This document shows, one piece after another, positions 33,358 to 43,523 of a DNA stretch of 64,000 nucleotides (position 1 is the first letter of the stretch; each line of letters starts with the position of its first letter). The notes below the pieces were generated by a model, which was given only the letters and a program-made list of their open reading frames with translations, was not told where the DNA came from and did not search any database. Position numbers and translations under genes: made by a program. The stretch is from Hevea brasiliensis (lineage: Eukaryota; Streptophyta; Magnoliopsida; Malpighiales; Euphorbiaceae), in the NCBI RefSeq assembly GCF_030052815.1, contig NC_079495.1, positions 113,915,795 to 113,979,794 of the forward strand. The letters run 5' to 3'.

Positions 33358-34029
33358 AATACAAAATGGGTAGAAGGCAGATGAGAAGTTAATATCTATT
33401 ATGGGCAAAATTACAACAGGGAAGGAGACTGAATTTTAGTTAAAAAAAGATGGGTGTTAGTACTACAAAGGAAGAATGTGTATACCAGATAATGGGGAAT
33501 TAAAGACCAGTATTCTGAAAGAAGCACATCACAGTGTTTATGCTATGTACCTAGGAAGCACAAAAATGTACCATGATCTAAAGCCTCACTATTGGTGGCC
33601 GGGTATGAAGAAGCACAAAAACTATGTAACTAGATACTTGACATGTTAGCAAGTCAAGGCAGAACACTAAGTTCCATTAGGTTTGTTAGTATACCTGAAT
33701 GGAAATGGGACTGGGTCACCATGGATTTCATTAGTGGTCTACCACTCACCTAGAAGAAGCATGATGTAGTATGGGTGATAGTAGATAGATTGATGAAATC
33801 AGCACTTTTTCTACTAGTTGGAATTGGCTACTCACTGGAGAAGCTAGCAGAGTTGTATATCAGTGAGATAGTTAGACTCCATGGAATCCCACTCTCCATT
33901 ACATCTGATAGAGACCCGAGGTTTACATCAAGATTTTGGAAGAAGTTGCAAGAAGCCTTGGGCACACAACTCCATTTTAGCACTACTTTTCATCCTCAAA
34001 CGGATGGACAATTGGAAAGAGTGATTTAG
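33358..34029 (+). pseudogene. Element A pol: integrase zinc-binding and catalytic core
   Basis: The HHCC region at about 33475-33670 contains [21 protein letters not shown] (second His lost: MHPGST has become MYLGST) and RYLTC. The core follows with MDFISGLPLT (first Asp), an open stretch 33775-34029 with [31 protein letters not shown] (second Asp) and [13 protein letters not shown] (Glu). The next codon is TAG where element C has CAG (Gln). The intron-like segment begins immediately after it. The three DDE residues are present. Confidence 0.85.
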
Positions 34030-34103
34030 GTAAAACTTAAAACTCATTAATTTAGTATAAATATTAAATTGAAATGATAGTAATAACATGAAATATGTGG
34101 TAG
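34030..34103 (+). other. Intron-like segment in integrase of element A
   Basis: 74 nt, starting GTAAAACTT and ending GTGGTAG, strongly AT-rich, placed exactly between V-I-(Q) and V-L-E-D-M-L. It contains in-frame stops, and because 74 is not a multiple of three, reading through it also shifts frame. Precise removal rejoins the exons in frame. It aligns with the 75-nt segment of element C (13392-13466), sharing the GTAAA start, an AATGATA block and an ATGAAATAT block near the 3' end. Elements D and G have uninterrupted sequence here. Confidence 0.7.
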
Positions 34104-34850
34104 GTGCTTGAGGATATGCTAAGGAGTTGTGTTATTGAGTTTGAGAGAAGTTGGGACAAATACCTCCCACTGGCAGAATTTGCTTACAATAATAGCTACC
34201 AGATTAGCATTCAGATAGCTCCATATGAGGCATTGGGGAGGCATTGTATGGGAGGAAGTGCAGAACACCATTGTGCTGGACTGAATTGGGTGAAGATAAG
34301 CTTGTGGGGCCAAACTCGGTGAAACAGACTAAGGAAAAAGTGAAGTTAATCAAAGCTAATTTGAAGGTTGCCTCAGACAGACAAAAGTCTTATGCTGACT
34401 TGAAGAGAAAAGATATAGAATATGAAGTTGGCGACAAGGTGTTTCTTAAAGTCTCACCATGGAAGAAGGTATTGAGGTTTGGAAGAAAGGGTAAGTTAAG
34501 CCCTAGGTTCATTGGCCCATATGAAGTTATTGAACGTGTGGGTCCAGCAGTTTACAGGTTAGCTTTACCACTAGAGCTAGACAAGATCCATAATTTTTTT
34601 CATGTATCCATGTTGAGAAGGTATAGATCAGACCCTTCACATGTTATCTCCACGGAAGAGATTGAAATACAACCAGACTTGACATATGAAGAGGAACCAA
34701 TAAGGATCCTAGCTCGGAAGTGAAGGAATTTAGGAACAAGCAGATTCCACTGGTGAAAGTACTTTAGAGGCACCACAACACTGAGGAGGCAACTTGGGAA
34801 AGTGAAGAGACGATGAGGCAATAGTTCCCTCAACTGTTTGCATCAGGTAA
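34104..34850 (+). pseudogene. Element A pol, last exon: integrase C-terminus and chromodomain
   Basis: VLEDMLRSCVIEFERSWDKY, then a frameshift near 34230. The open stretch 34244-34723 has MYGRKCRTPLCWTELGEDKL, FLKVSPWKKVLRFGRKGKLS, FIGPYEVIERVGPAVYRLAL and FFHVSMLRRYRSDPSHVIST. A second frameshift near 34720 leads to the chromodomain tail NKQIPLVKVL-stop-RHHNTEEATWE. The conserved 3' motif (aattttgatgacgaaattt) follows at about 34850-34868. The stop again replaces a Trp (TGG to TAG). Confidence 0.85.
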
Positions 34851-34871
34851 ATTTTGATGACGAAATTTTTA

Positions 34872-34886
34872 TTATGGGGAAAGAGC
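34872..34886 (+). other. Purine tract of element A
   Basis: ATGGGGAAAGAGC ends directly at the 3' LTR start TGTAACACC (34887). Confidence 0.7.
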
Positions 34887-37800
34887 TGTAACACCATCAC
34901 TTTTGATAGTCCGTATATTCTACTGTTTCGGTGACTGATATCTGTCCGGACAGTCAGAATGTCTAAAACTATATTTAAACTAGAGTGAGGAGTCATAAAT
35001 AAACCAAATAATGATAAGAAAAATTAAAGAAAAAATTTAAGCAATGAAATGCACTAAGGTTAAATGAGCCATAGATCCGGCGATGGGTAACCCTAACGGG
35101 AAGTGGCTGTGAAAACAGTTGCCCACCCTAGACCCATGAGGAAACCCTGTGAAATAATTTTTGAGACTCCAGTGAAGAGTTATCGAAGCTTAGATGACAA
35201 AAGAATGTCAAGAAAATGCTAAGAAAATTTTCTAAATCGTTACAGACAAATTCAACTCGTTAAGTAAAATGAAGGGCATTTTGGTCATTTCACCTCCAGA
35301 GATAATTTTTGACCAACTTGTATATTTAAGTGAGTGAGGTTAATGTCTTAAAATATGAATAAATATTGCTAAAAATTTAATTAAAAATAATAAAATAAAG
35401 AAGAAAAAAATACAAATCAAATAAAAATAAAAAACTTAATTATGACATAATAATGATGTCATTTAAAATCTCCCACCAATCACATTTAGAAAAGCACTCA
35501 TGAAACCATTAAAAAGAGATAAAATCAAACAAAAATTCAGTTATCTTCCTCCCTTCACCAAGCTGGCCGAACCTCACTCTAGAATCTCCACCATTTTTCT
35601 TTCAACAAAGCTTCATCTCCCACTTGAATTGATGATAAAACTCCTTCATCTCCCAATTAATCCTTGCACCTTGAGCAAGCTTGAGGTAGCAAAAAGAAGA
35701 GGAAAGAAAGAGGTTTAACAAGCTTGGAAATTGACTCAAGTAAGGTTAGTGCCAATTCCTTTCTCTTTCTCTTTATATTTTATGTTGGGAGCATGAATTA
35801 AGTGGGAAATTATAGAAATTGAAATAAATTGTGCATGTTAAACTCACCTTAAATTTTCAGCAGCCATGGTAGGGAGAAGAATTTGGGTGTGTAATTCAAT
35901 TTAAACTTGGATTCTAGTTTGGTTATGAGCATATATATGAAGTATAAGGTGAATTGTGGTTAGGGTTTTGAACCCAAAAATTGGGGGTTTATGCAATTGA
36001 TAAGTCAATTAGTAACCATTTGAGGTGAATTGACCTTAATTTGGAATGAATTGTGTCATTGAATGGTGAAAGGGATAGGCTGCCCTATGTGCTAGGAATT
36101 CTGAACTAGAGTCCAGTGGTTTTGGGCAGCCCTAACTTGATTTGTGCAACTTCAATTGGTGCAAGGCCAATTACAGGTGAAACTAGGGACATAATGATAC
36201 ATTTTTAATGAAGAGACCCTACTCAGAAAACCAACTTAAGATGACCCAAAATTTTCCTAAATCTGGGTAACCAAAATTTTGGACCTGGAAAATGACCAAA
36301 TGAACAGTCTTTGTTCAATTGGCCATAACTTTGTGTAGAGAGGTCCAAATAACCTGATTTTTAAACCTATGGAAATATTAGACAATGTAGAACAACTTTC
36401 ATGAAGAACAGAAACCCAAATTCTAACTATAACCAATTCAAATTGCTAGCTAAAATTGGGACACCAAAACTGCCAGAACCAATTTTGCCCAGAAAATTTG
36501 GGAATGTACCAATTCGGCGAGTTATGATAAGAATGCCATAACTTGAGCTACAAAGCTCAAAATGGAGTAATTCAAAAGTGAATTAAAGAAGACACATTAA
36601 GGAACAACTTTGATGAAGGAAGTTTAGCCAAATTACCACAGTAGATTGGTCCAATGGAACAGTAAACCTAAGTGACCAAATTTAAATTTTTAGAATTTCT
36701 TCCAATGAGCTTTGAATTTAAATTGGCAACTAATGCCAATAAATATAAAATCCAAAATGTGGTATTTTGGTGTAATTAAAACTAACATACCTATTAATTA
36801 TGAAAAAGTCAATATTTTCGCATGAATAGTAAGGTGAATAGTAATCACCAAACCTCAAATGCAAAGAATTAAATAATTAACTTTGTAAAATGCCCTAGTA
36901 TGCCTAGTATGATTGGTTTGGATAGGTTGGCATGCCAATAGGATTCTAATAGTAGTACTGCATATGGCTTCATGCTATTTCATGATTTATGGTATATAGT
37001 GTCATTTTGTGATATTAAGGCTTTTAGCCATTTTGATACTTTTAATGTACTTGGCCTTGTGCCCAATGATTATTATGGCTTGTTAGCCATTTTGTTGCAC
37101 ACCTGGCAGACACTTTGTAATCGATGGTGTGACTACCGGAGGTACTTGGTACCCAGTGCCAGTTTACCCATTTATTCAGTTTAATTAACTGGTATAGGTT
37201 ACTTGGGCAACCAAAATAAGTCTTAATAATTTATAACCAAATAATGAACATAAAAGTACTAAATGAATAATATTATAAATAATTATCAAGAATTCAGTTT
37301 GCATAAAATAATATTATAATATTTGCATATTTAATTATTTTAGTTTATTTTTATTTTATATTGGCACCACTAATTTGTATTGCCTAGTGCGTTGCTTTTG
37401 CCACACGTAGATACTGGAGACACAGAGCGAGAACCCAAGAGACCTCAAACTGGCTGAGAGTCAAATCTACATTGTGTACAGTGTCACCTCCATTATAGTG
37501 CAATTAGTGTAGGACCCATTAGGCTTGCTAGCAGTTTTGTATTTTGTAGTATGTATTCATTTTGTATTGTAAATTATGAACCTGTATAATTATTATAAAT
37601 TATGCCAATTAATGAAGATTGAGTATTTCTTTTATGAATGTGATGACAAATATATTTATGTATAGAATGTTTGAAATTATGAATGGCTATGTTGAGATGA
37701 CACATTGGAATAGAATATGAGAAAGAATTTACATTATTGAATACATATATTATTGATAATTTTAAAAGGTGAAAAATCGTCAAAATTACTAATAAATTAG

Positions 37801-37990
37801 GGGAAACTCGGTCAGTTTTAAATTTAAACTCCTTCAGTTTTAAACTTCGTCAAAATTACTAATAATTAGATTTAAATTTAATAAAATAAAATGTGATAAT
37901 TAGGAATGTAGTAAGATAAGTCAAGGCGTTCTGGCACCGAGTGTGACATACTTTGCTCTGCAATACTATAGACGGGTAAGAGGTGTCACA
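34887..37990 (+). repeat. Element A 3' LTR
   Basis: An uninterrupted 3104-bp LTR that serves as reference for the split 5' LTR. It keeps the palindrome (35442-35462), CCAAT (35476-35480), the three degenerate modules (about 36150-36620) and worn hairpins (36963-37095). It ends GGTGTCACA at 37982-37990. Confidence 0.92.
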
Positions 37991-37995
37991 TGCCA
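37991..37995. repeat. Right target-site duplication of element A
   Basis: tgcca; see 1626-1630 (tatca). This copy keeps the reading frame of element D. Confidence 0.6.
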
Positions 37996-40703
37996 CCTGA
38001 AAGAGAGATAGATTTTGAAACTAATCTAGTGCCTGGTACTAGACCTATATCTATTTCTCCTTATAGGATGGCTCTTGCAGAGTTGAAAGAATTGAAAGAA
38101 CAACTGCAGAAATTAGAGGATAAGGGATTCATCAGACTGAGTACTTCTCATTGGGGTGCTCCAGTATTATTTGTAAAGAAGAAGGATGGATCCTTGAGGC
38201 TGTGCATTGACTATAGGCAATTGAACCAGGTAACTACGAAGAACAAGTATGCTCTACCCCATATTGATGATTTGTTTAATCAGTTGGCTAGAACTAATTG
38301 TTTTTCAAAGAGAGATTTGAGATCTGGATACCATTAGCTGAGGATTAAGGAGTCAAATATTCTGAAGACTGCCTTTCAGACTAGATACGGGCATTATGAG
38401 TTTCTTGTGATGCTATTTGGGTTAACAAGTGCCTCAGCTACATTTATGGATCTCATGAACAGGCATTTAGGCAATATCTAGATCACTTTGCAATCATCTT
38501 TATTAATGATATATTGGTGTATTTCATAAGTCTAAAAGAGCATGCATAGCCCCTAAGAATAGTTCTTCATATGCTGAAGAAGCATCAATTATATGCTAAG
38601 TTCTCCAAGTGTGCGTTTTGGCTAAGGTGTATATCCTTCTTAGGACATATAGTGTGAGAAAATGGAATCGAATTGGATCCTAAGAAAGTAGAAGCAGTGG
38701 TAGATTGGCCAAGGTTGACCATGGTGATAGCGATTAAGAGTTTCTTAGGTTTGGTCAGCTATTATAGGAGATTTATACCTGATTTCTCTAAAATAGCTGC
38801 TTCAATGACTAGGTTAACTCAGAAGAATAGGAAGTTTGATTATAGTGATGAATGTGAGGATAGCTTTCAGAAACTTAAGGAGTGTTTGATTTTAGCACCA
38901 ATACTGGCTCTGCTCATAGGTAATAAAGATTTTATCATCTACTGCGATGCCTCTAGAGTGGGTTTGGGATGTATTCTTATGCAGAAAGAAAGAGTAATAG
39001 CATATGCTTCAAAACAGTTGAAGAAGCATGAAACTAACTGCCCCACTCATGACTTAGAAATGGCAGCCATAGTTTTTGCTCTAAAGATGTGGAGATATTA
39101 TCTTTATGGAGTAAAATACAAGATCTTCATAGACCATAAAAGTCTCCAGTACATCTTCAAGCAAAAAGTGCTGAATCTCAGACAGAGAAGATGGGTAGAA
39201 CTGCTCAGTGATTATGATTGTACAATCCAGTACCATTTAAGAAAGGTAAATATTATTATAGATGCCCTTAGCCAGAAATCATTTGGCAGTTTGGCTTACT
39301 TATCCATAGAAAGATGACCCATCTTGAAGGAGTTGCACTAGTTGATTAGAGAATGATTGTAGCTAGAGTTATCAACCAAGGGTACCTAAATAACTTCGAT
39401 GAAGGTGACACCATTGTACCTAAGACAAAGCAAAGAAATAGTATGAAGATATTGAGTTAGTGAAAATAGCTGAATTAGTACAGAAAGGTAACATTAGTGA
39501 GTTTCATTTCGATGAAAAAGGAATGTTAAGGTACGATAATAGGTTATGTGTACCAAATAACACCTAACTCAAGGGAGACATTATGAGGGAAGCTCATAAT
39601 ACTAAGTCTAGTATGCACCCTAGAGCCACCAAAATGTATTAGGACTTAAAGAAGGTGTATTGATGGCCTATCATGAAAAAGAAGATTGCACAGCTTGTGA
39701 TTGCTTGTGAGGTCTATCAGAGAGTGAAGCTGGAGCATCAGAAGCTAACAGAAATACTCAACCCACTACCCATTCCAGAGTAAAAATGAAAAAATATGGC
39801 CATGAATTTTATTATGGGATTACCAGTCTCCTCTAACAGATATGACTCGATATGGGTTATAGTGGATAAGTTAACTAAGATTGCTTTCTTCATTCCTATT
39901 AGAGCTAACTACTTTGTGGATAAGTTAGCTCAGATGTACGTGGCAAAAATAATTAAGTTTTATGGAACTCCAGTAACAATAGGCTCTGTTAGAGGACCAC
40001 AGTTCACATAAAGGTTTTGCGCAGTCTTCAAAATGAATTAGGCACCAAGTTAGACTTTAGCAAAGCTTTTCACCTTCAAACAGAGGGATAAGTAAGAAAG
40101 GACCATACAGACTTTGAAATATATCCTGAGAATGCGTGTACTTGACTTTGGTGGATAGTGGAAAAAGTACCTTCCCCTAGTTGAGTTTGCATACCACAAC
40201 AGCTATCACTCTAGCATCAGTATGGCGTCTTATGAAGCTCTGTATGGGAGGATGTGTAGGTGTCCTGTGTGTTGGGAGGAAGTTGGTGAAAGAGCCTTAG
40301 CAGGAATAGAGTTGGTGGAAGTCACTAATTAAGCCATGCCCTTAATTAAGGCAAGGTTAAAGACATCAGCTAGTAGACAAAAAAGTTATGTAGATCTCCA
40401 TAGAAGAGAAGTGGTTTTTTAAGAGGGGGACATGATGCTTCTGAAGGTATCTCTAATGAAGGTTGTCATCCAATTCGAAAAAAGAAGGAAGCTAGGTCCA
40501 AGATATATTGTACCGTATAAAGTGCTACAAAGGGTTTGAAATTTGTCTTATAAGTTAGCTTTACCATTAGAAATGGAGAGGATACATCCGGTGTTCCATA
40601 TTTCTATGTTGAAGAAGTTTGTGTCAGATCAAAATAAGGTTATAAGTGAACTAGACATGAAAATTTTAGAAGATCTTTCTTACGTTGAACAACCTATCTG
40701 AAT
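37991..40703 (+). pseudogene. Element D, right part: RT, RNase H, integrase and pol C-terminus, inactive
   Basis: It continues the frame left at 1630. RT starts PPEREIDFE (37996) with [20 protein letters not shown]; a stop TAG at 38335-38337 replaces Gln in GYHQLR. The active site reads FINDILVYF (38499 on), Asp to Asn at 38505-38507. RNase H is open at 38673-39317 with [14 protein letters not shown] and IDHKSLQYI. The integrase core (39796-40011) has MNFIMGLPV (Asp to Asn) and IGSVRGPQFT (Asp to Val), so two catalytic residues are lost. The C-terminus runs through LPLVEFAYHNSYHSSIS, YEALYGRMCRCPVCWEEVGE, HISMLKKFVSD and LSYVEQPI, then meets the LARD element. No intron-like insertion is present near 40110. 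Sequence differs clearly from A, C, F and G, so D is a separate family. Confidence 0.88.
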
Positions 40704-42005
40704 TGTGTTTGCTAGTTTTTCAACCACCATAAGTGCACGGATCGCTAACAAGTAATAAAGTGATGAGTAGAGTATCGTTCCCACGAGGATCGTGTTGAGT
40801 ACCAAACCATAGTGATTTTAATTATCTAGATGATCTAATTGTGGAGAAATAATAATTATATCTAAATTGAAAGAAATAAAATATAAATAATTAACTAAAA
40901 AAAATACTAATGGACAAAGGCATTTTAGAGCTAGGGGTTCATACTTCAATCAATTATAGAATCAATCTGATTCATTCAATAAATGGGAAATTATTACTTT
41001 GATAGAAATTAATCTTGAGTTATCTTAAGTCCTCTCTCAAAGCACTCAAAGTGTATTTTAATTAACATAAACTCTACTTTCGTGGTGATTAAATTAATTA
41101 AAACCTCTTAAGATCTTTGATTAATTTTGGAACTCCACTATCTCTAGGTCAGATTTCCTAAGTTCAAAATCCCAATTTTCTAATATTAATCTTCACCTTT
41201 CAGTCCTTCAATTAATATCTATAATTAATACTAAGTGGATACCAACACATAGCATGCATTAAGATCACAAGAGATTGAATCAAAGAATAAAATACCCAAT
41301 GTATTAAATAAAATCAAACCAGATCCATAATGAAATTGAGTGCTACACCCTAACCCCAGAATAAAGAACCTACTCATCCATGGTGAGTTTTACAATGAAG
41401 TTTATAAAAAAATAAAGAGAAGACATGAGAAGAAAATAAAATGAAATAACCCAGAAAGAGAGTTGTAGCCTTGGACTTTTGGAACTTCAGCTGAAAATCC
41501 CTTAGAGAAATCTTACAGATCTTATTCACTCCCTTGCCTCCTTTGAAGTTGATGTGCATCCTTGAATGTGAATCAGCTTCCCTTGAATGTAAATTCTGTT
41601 CTTAGATGTAAATTCTCTCCCTTCCTCAATTCTTGACTTGCTATATTTATATCTAGTGTAAAAATCCTAATTTCAAAGTCCTAGAAGCATTATAAGTCCA
41701 TTCGAGTTGGGTTGCAATGAAGAAAAGTCGCATCAGAATTGTTGATAGGGTACTTTACACGGCTCTTGTAGTGTTACACACCCCTGCCCCATGTTTTTGC
41801 CTATCCAGTTACATTCATTCCTCTTTCCCAGAGAGTTCAATCATTAGCTCATCAAAGTTTTAGTTATAATTCTAAGTTAAAAGCCTTTTGAAAAAGTCCA
41901 GAATTTTCAAAATTTACAAAAATTTTCTGGATTTTTGACACACAAATATAATATAGACATAATAGGTGATGAAATGCAATATATAAATGCAATGCATGAA
42001 ATGCA
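40704..42005 (-). repeat. LARD 3' LTR (left copy)
   Basis: About 1.3 kb, AT-rich, in the - strand sense starting TGCATTTCATGC next to the G-rich tract. Its far end carries the conserved block near 40723-40795 found again at 43461-43523. I see no gene in it. Confidence 0.72.
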
Positions 42006-42335
42006 CCCCCAAACTCAAATTTGACATTATCCTCAATGTCATCAAGATATTATAATCAGGTCAAGAGCAACATCATAAATGTAATAACAAGGAAAAGCTA
42101 ATGGATATAGAATACTCCCCCTTAAAGCATGCCTTCCCTTGAAGATTTGTGAGTTTGATCTCCATTACTCTTTTCAAGTGCTTCTTGAACCTACAAAGAA
42201 AACAAACATCGAAATCAAGTTTGGGAGGGTGATAAAAAAAAAAAAGAAATAGACAAATGCAAAGATTAAATTTAAAACTTGGGTTGCCTCCCAAGAAGCG
42301 CTAATTTAAGGTCATTAGCTTAACCCCTTTTAGAA
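42006..42335 (-). other. LARD 3' untranslated region with purine tract and conserved hairpin
   Basis: The - strand tract TTGAGTTTGGGGG (42006-42018) sits next to the LTR. A hairpin at 42278-42295 (CTTGGG-ttgcct-CCCAAG) followed by AAGCGC lies just past the end of the Gag-like frame. I recognise this CTTCTTGGGAGGCAACCCAAG-like block from plant Tat-type and LARD elements. The rest is AT-rich without coding signal. Confidence 0.55.
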
Positions 42336-43310
42336 TTATTGATTAAAAAGCGGTTTTCGCCCATAGTAGTTATCATGTAACACCACATATGGGTCTTGAT
42401 TTGTGGTATCCTCAAGATTGGCAAGATTTGGAATAAGATTGCACATAGCATGAACAACACATGGTTTAGAGTTATCTGCTTGGGAAGAGGACTGCTTTAG
42501 CTCTTGGAGGACATGTGATGATGTAGGAGGTGTCCATGATAGAAAAGGGTCTTCTGGTGGTGTATGTGTAAGCATCATTAATGAACTTAAATTGATAGTC
42601 TCATCAATTTCTTTATCTACCACCTTCATCTCTAATTTGTCTTCATGGAAACACTCTTCCAATGATCCCCCAACTATAAAGGAGTTATTTCCTTCATCTC
42701 TAGGTTCCACTTATTCTTTAAGTGACTCCTGTTCTTGTGGGAAATCTACTGGTAAGTCATCTTTAAAGGAATTTTGTTCTTGAAGCTCAATTTCTTCTCT
42801 AGGTTCAAATTCCCATGAAGCTTCTTCATTCTCCCAACTTTGTTCATATAATTCCTCTTCATAAAGTGATAGCTCATTGGTCACCATTAGTTTGTCAAAA
42901 TTTTTGAATGGAGCTATCACCTTTTCAAGTCCCACTTTCCTCTCTAATTGTAGCTCAAATGGTTGGTGTGAAATATTAGGTTGATGAATGTGTGGGGGAT
43001 ATTGGTGACTCCAACCCTATAGAGAAGGATTCCAATGCCAATGGTAATCAAAATCTGCAATGTCATTCAACAAGTGAATGGCATCCTCATGGTTTCTTTA
43101 AAGAACGTGATCACCAGTAGCCTAAGCTCCATAATCTACCCAATTTCTTGTCACTTCATCCAGACTATTATAGAAATTAAGAGTCAGTTCATAATTTGAA
43201 AGACTATAATTGGCAAATTGCTCTACCAATTCATTAAACCTTCTCCAAGCATTGTAAAATGGTTCATTGTGTTATTGAATAAAACTTGTAAAGACTTGTT
43301 GATGAAACAT
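42336..43310 (-). pseudogene. LARD Gag-like protein, interrupted by stops
   Basis: On the - strand from about 43310: EPFYNAWRRFNELVEQF, NYELTLNFYNSLDE and TRNWVDYGA, a match in pattern to the retrotransposon Gag core (a Trp-Arg-Arg-Phe helix, then FYNSL). Then HEDAIHLLNDIADFDYHWHW. Stops interrupt the Gag core. An open stretch 42935-42711 (MGLEKVIAPFKNFDKLMVTN, Glu-rich) continues after one stop into 42710-42336 (MEPRDEGNNSFIVGG to YYGRKPLFNQ). The C-terminal half is acidic and I cannot assign it a function. No protease or RT follows. Confidence 0.68.
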
Positions 43311-43425
43311 CTCAATGTACCTCACAAGAAAAACAAAGTAAAAATAAAATTAGATTGAAATAAACTATAAAAGAAATAAGAATATTTGGAGTAATCAAAT
43401 ACTAATCATTCAATATCAAGCACCG

Positions 43426-43444
43426 GTCTCCGGCAACGACGCCA
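43426..43444 (-). other. LARD primer binding site (tRNA-Asp type)
   Basis: The - strand reads TGGCGTCGTTGCCGGAGA, with mismatches to TGGCGCCGTTGCCGGGGA, the complement of plant tRNA-Asp 3' ends. The LTR starts about 6 nt away. Confidence 0.75.
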
Positions 43445-43450
43445 AAAATT

Positions 43451-43523
43451 TGTTTTCTGGGTTTTCAACCAACATAAGTGCACAGATCGCTAAGAAGTAA
43501 TAAAGTGATGAGTAGAGTATCGT
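43451..43523 (-). repeat. LARD 5' LTR fragment
   Basis: It matches 40704-40781 of the left LTR and is cut by the start of element E. The left LTR continues past this point with TCCCACGAGG, which should reappear after element E outside the window. Confidence 0.75.

Larger units (their letters stand above)
1631..37990 (+). mobile_element. Element A: full-length Ty3/gypsy chromovirus, carrying B, C and a LINE
   Basis: The element starts TGTAACACC and ends GGTGTCACA. Its order is 5' LTR (1631-4142, 26180-26703 and 29972-30059, about 3.12 kb once insertions are removed), PBS at 30065, gag-pol at 30189 to about 34850, a purine-rich tract, then a 3' LTR at 34887-37990 (3104 bp). By eye the two LTRs are about 90 percent identical, the lowest of the complete elements, which fits its being the oldest of them. 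It interrupts the protease-RT linker of element D. The chromodomain-like pol end, iMet primer site and very long LTRs suggest the Tekay/Del chromovirus clade; the clade is an inference. Confidence 0.9.
40704..43523 (-). mobile_element. LARD-like non-autonomous LTR retrotransposon (- strand), left part
   Basis: Left LTR at about 40704-42005, internal region 42006-43450, and the first 73 nt of the right LTR (43451-43523) before element E interrupts it. Both LTR starts share TTTTCAACCA, CATAAGTGCAC, GATCGCTAA and GATGAGTAGAGTATCGT. A tRNA-Asp type PBS adjoins the right LTR and a G-rich tract adjoins the left LTR, both on the - strand. The internal region has a Gag-like protein only, with no PR, RT or integrase, as in large retrotransposon derivatives related to Tat/Athila. 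The left boundary could be a few bases off; the right end lies outside the window, so no target duplication can be checked. Confidence 0.78.

Noticed and set aside
34119..34313. Antisense open frames over pol (also 13280-13483, 53918-54163, 54253-54757)
   Set aside because: They are shadows of conserved pol coding sequence on the other strand.
40704..43523. LARD target-site duplication
   Set aside because: The right end of the element lies outside the window, so no pair of flanks can be compared.
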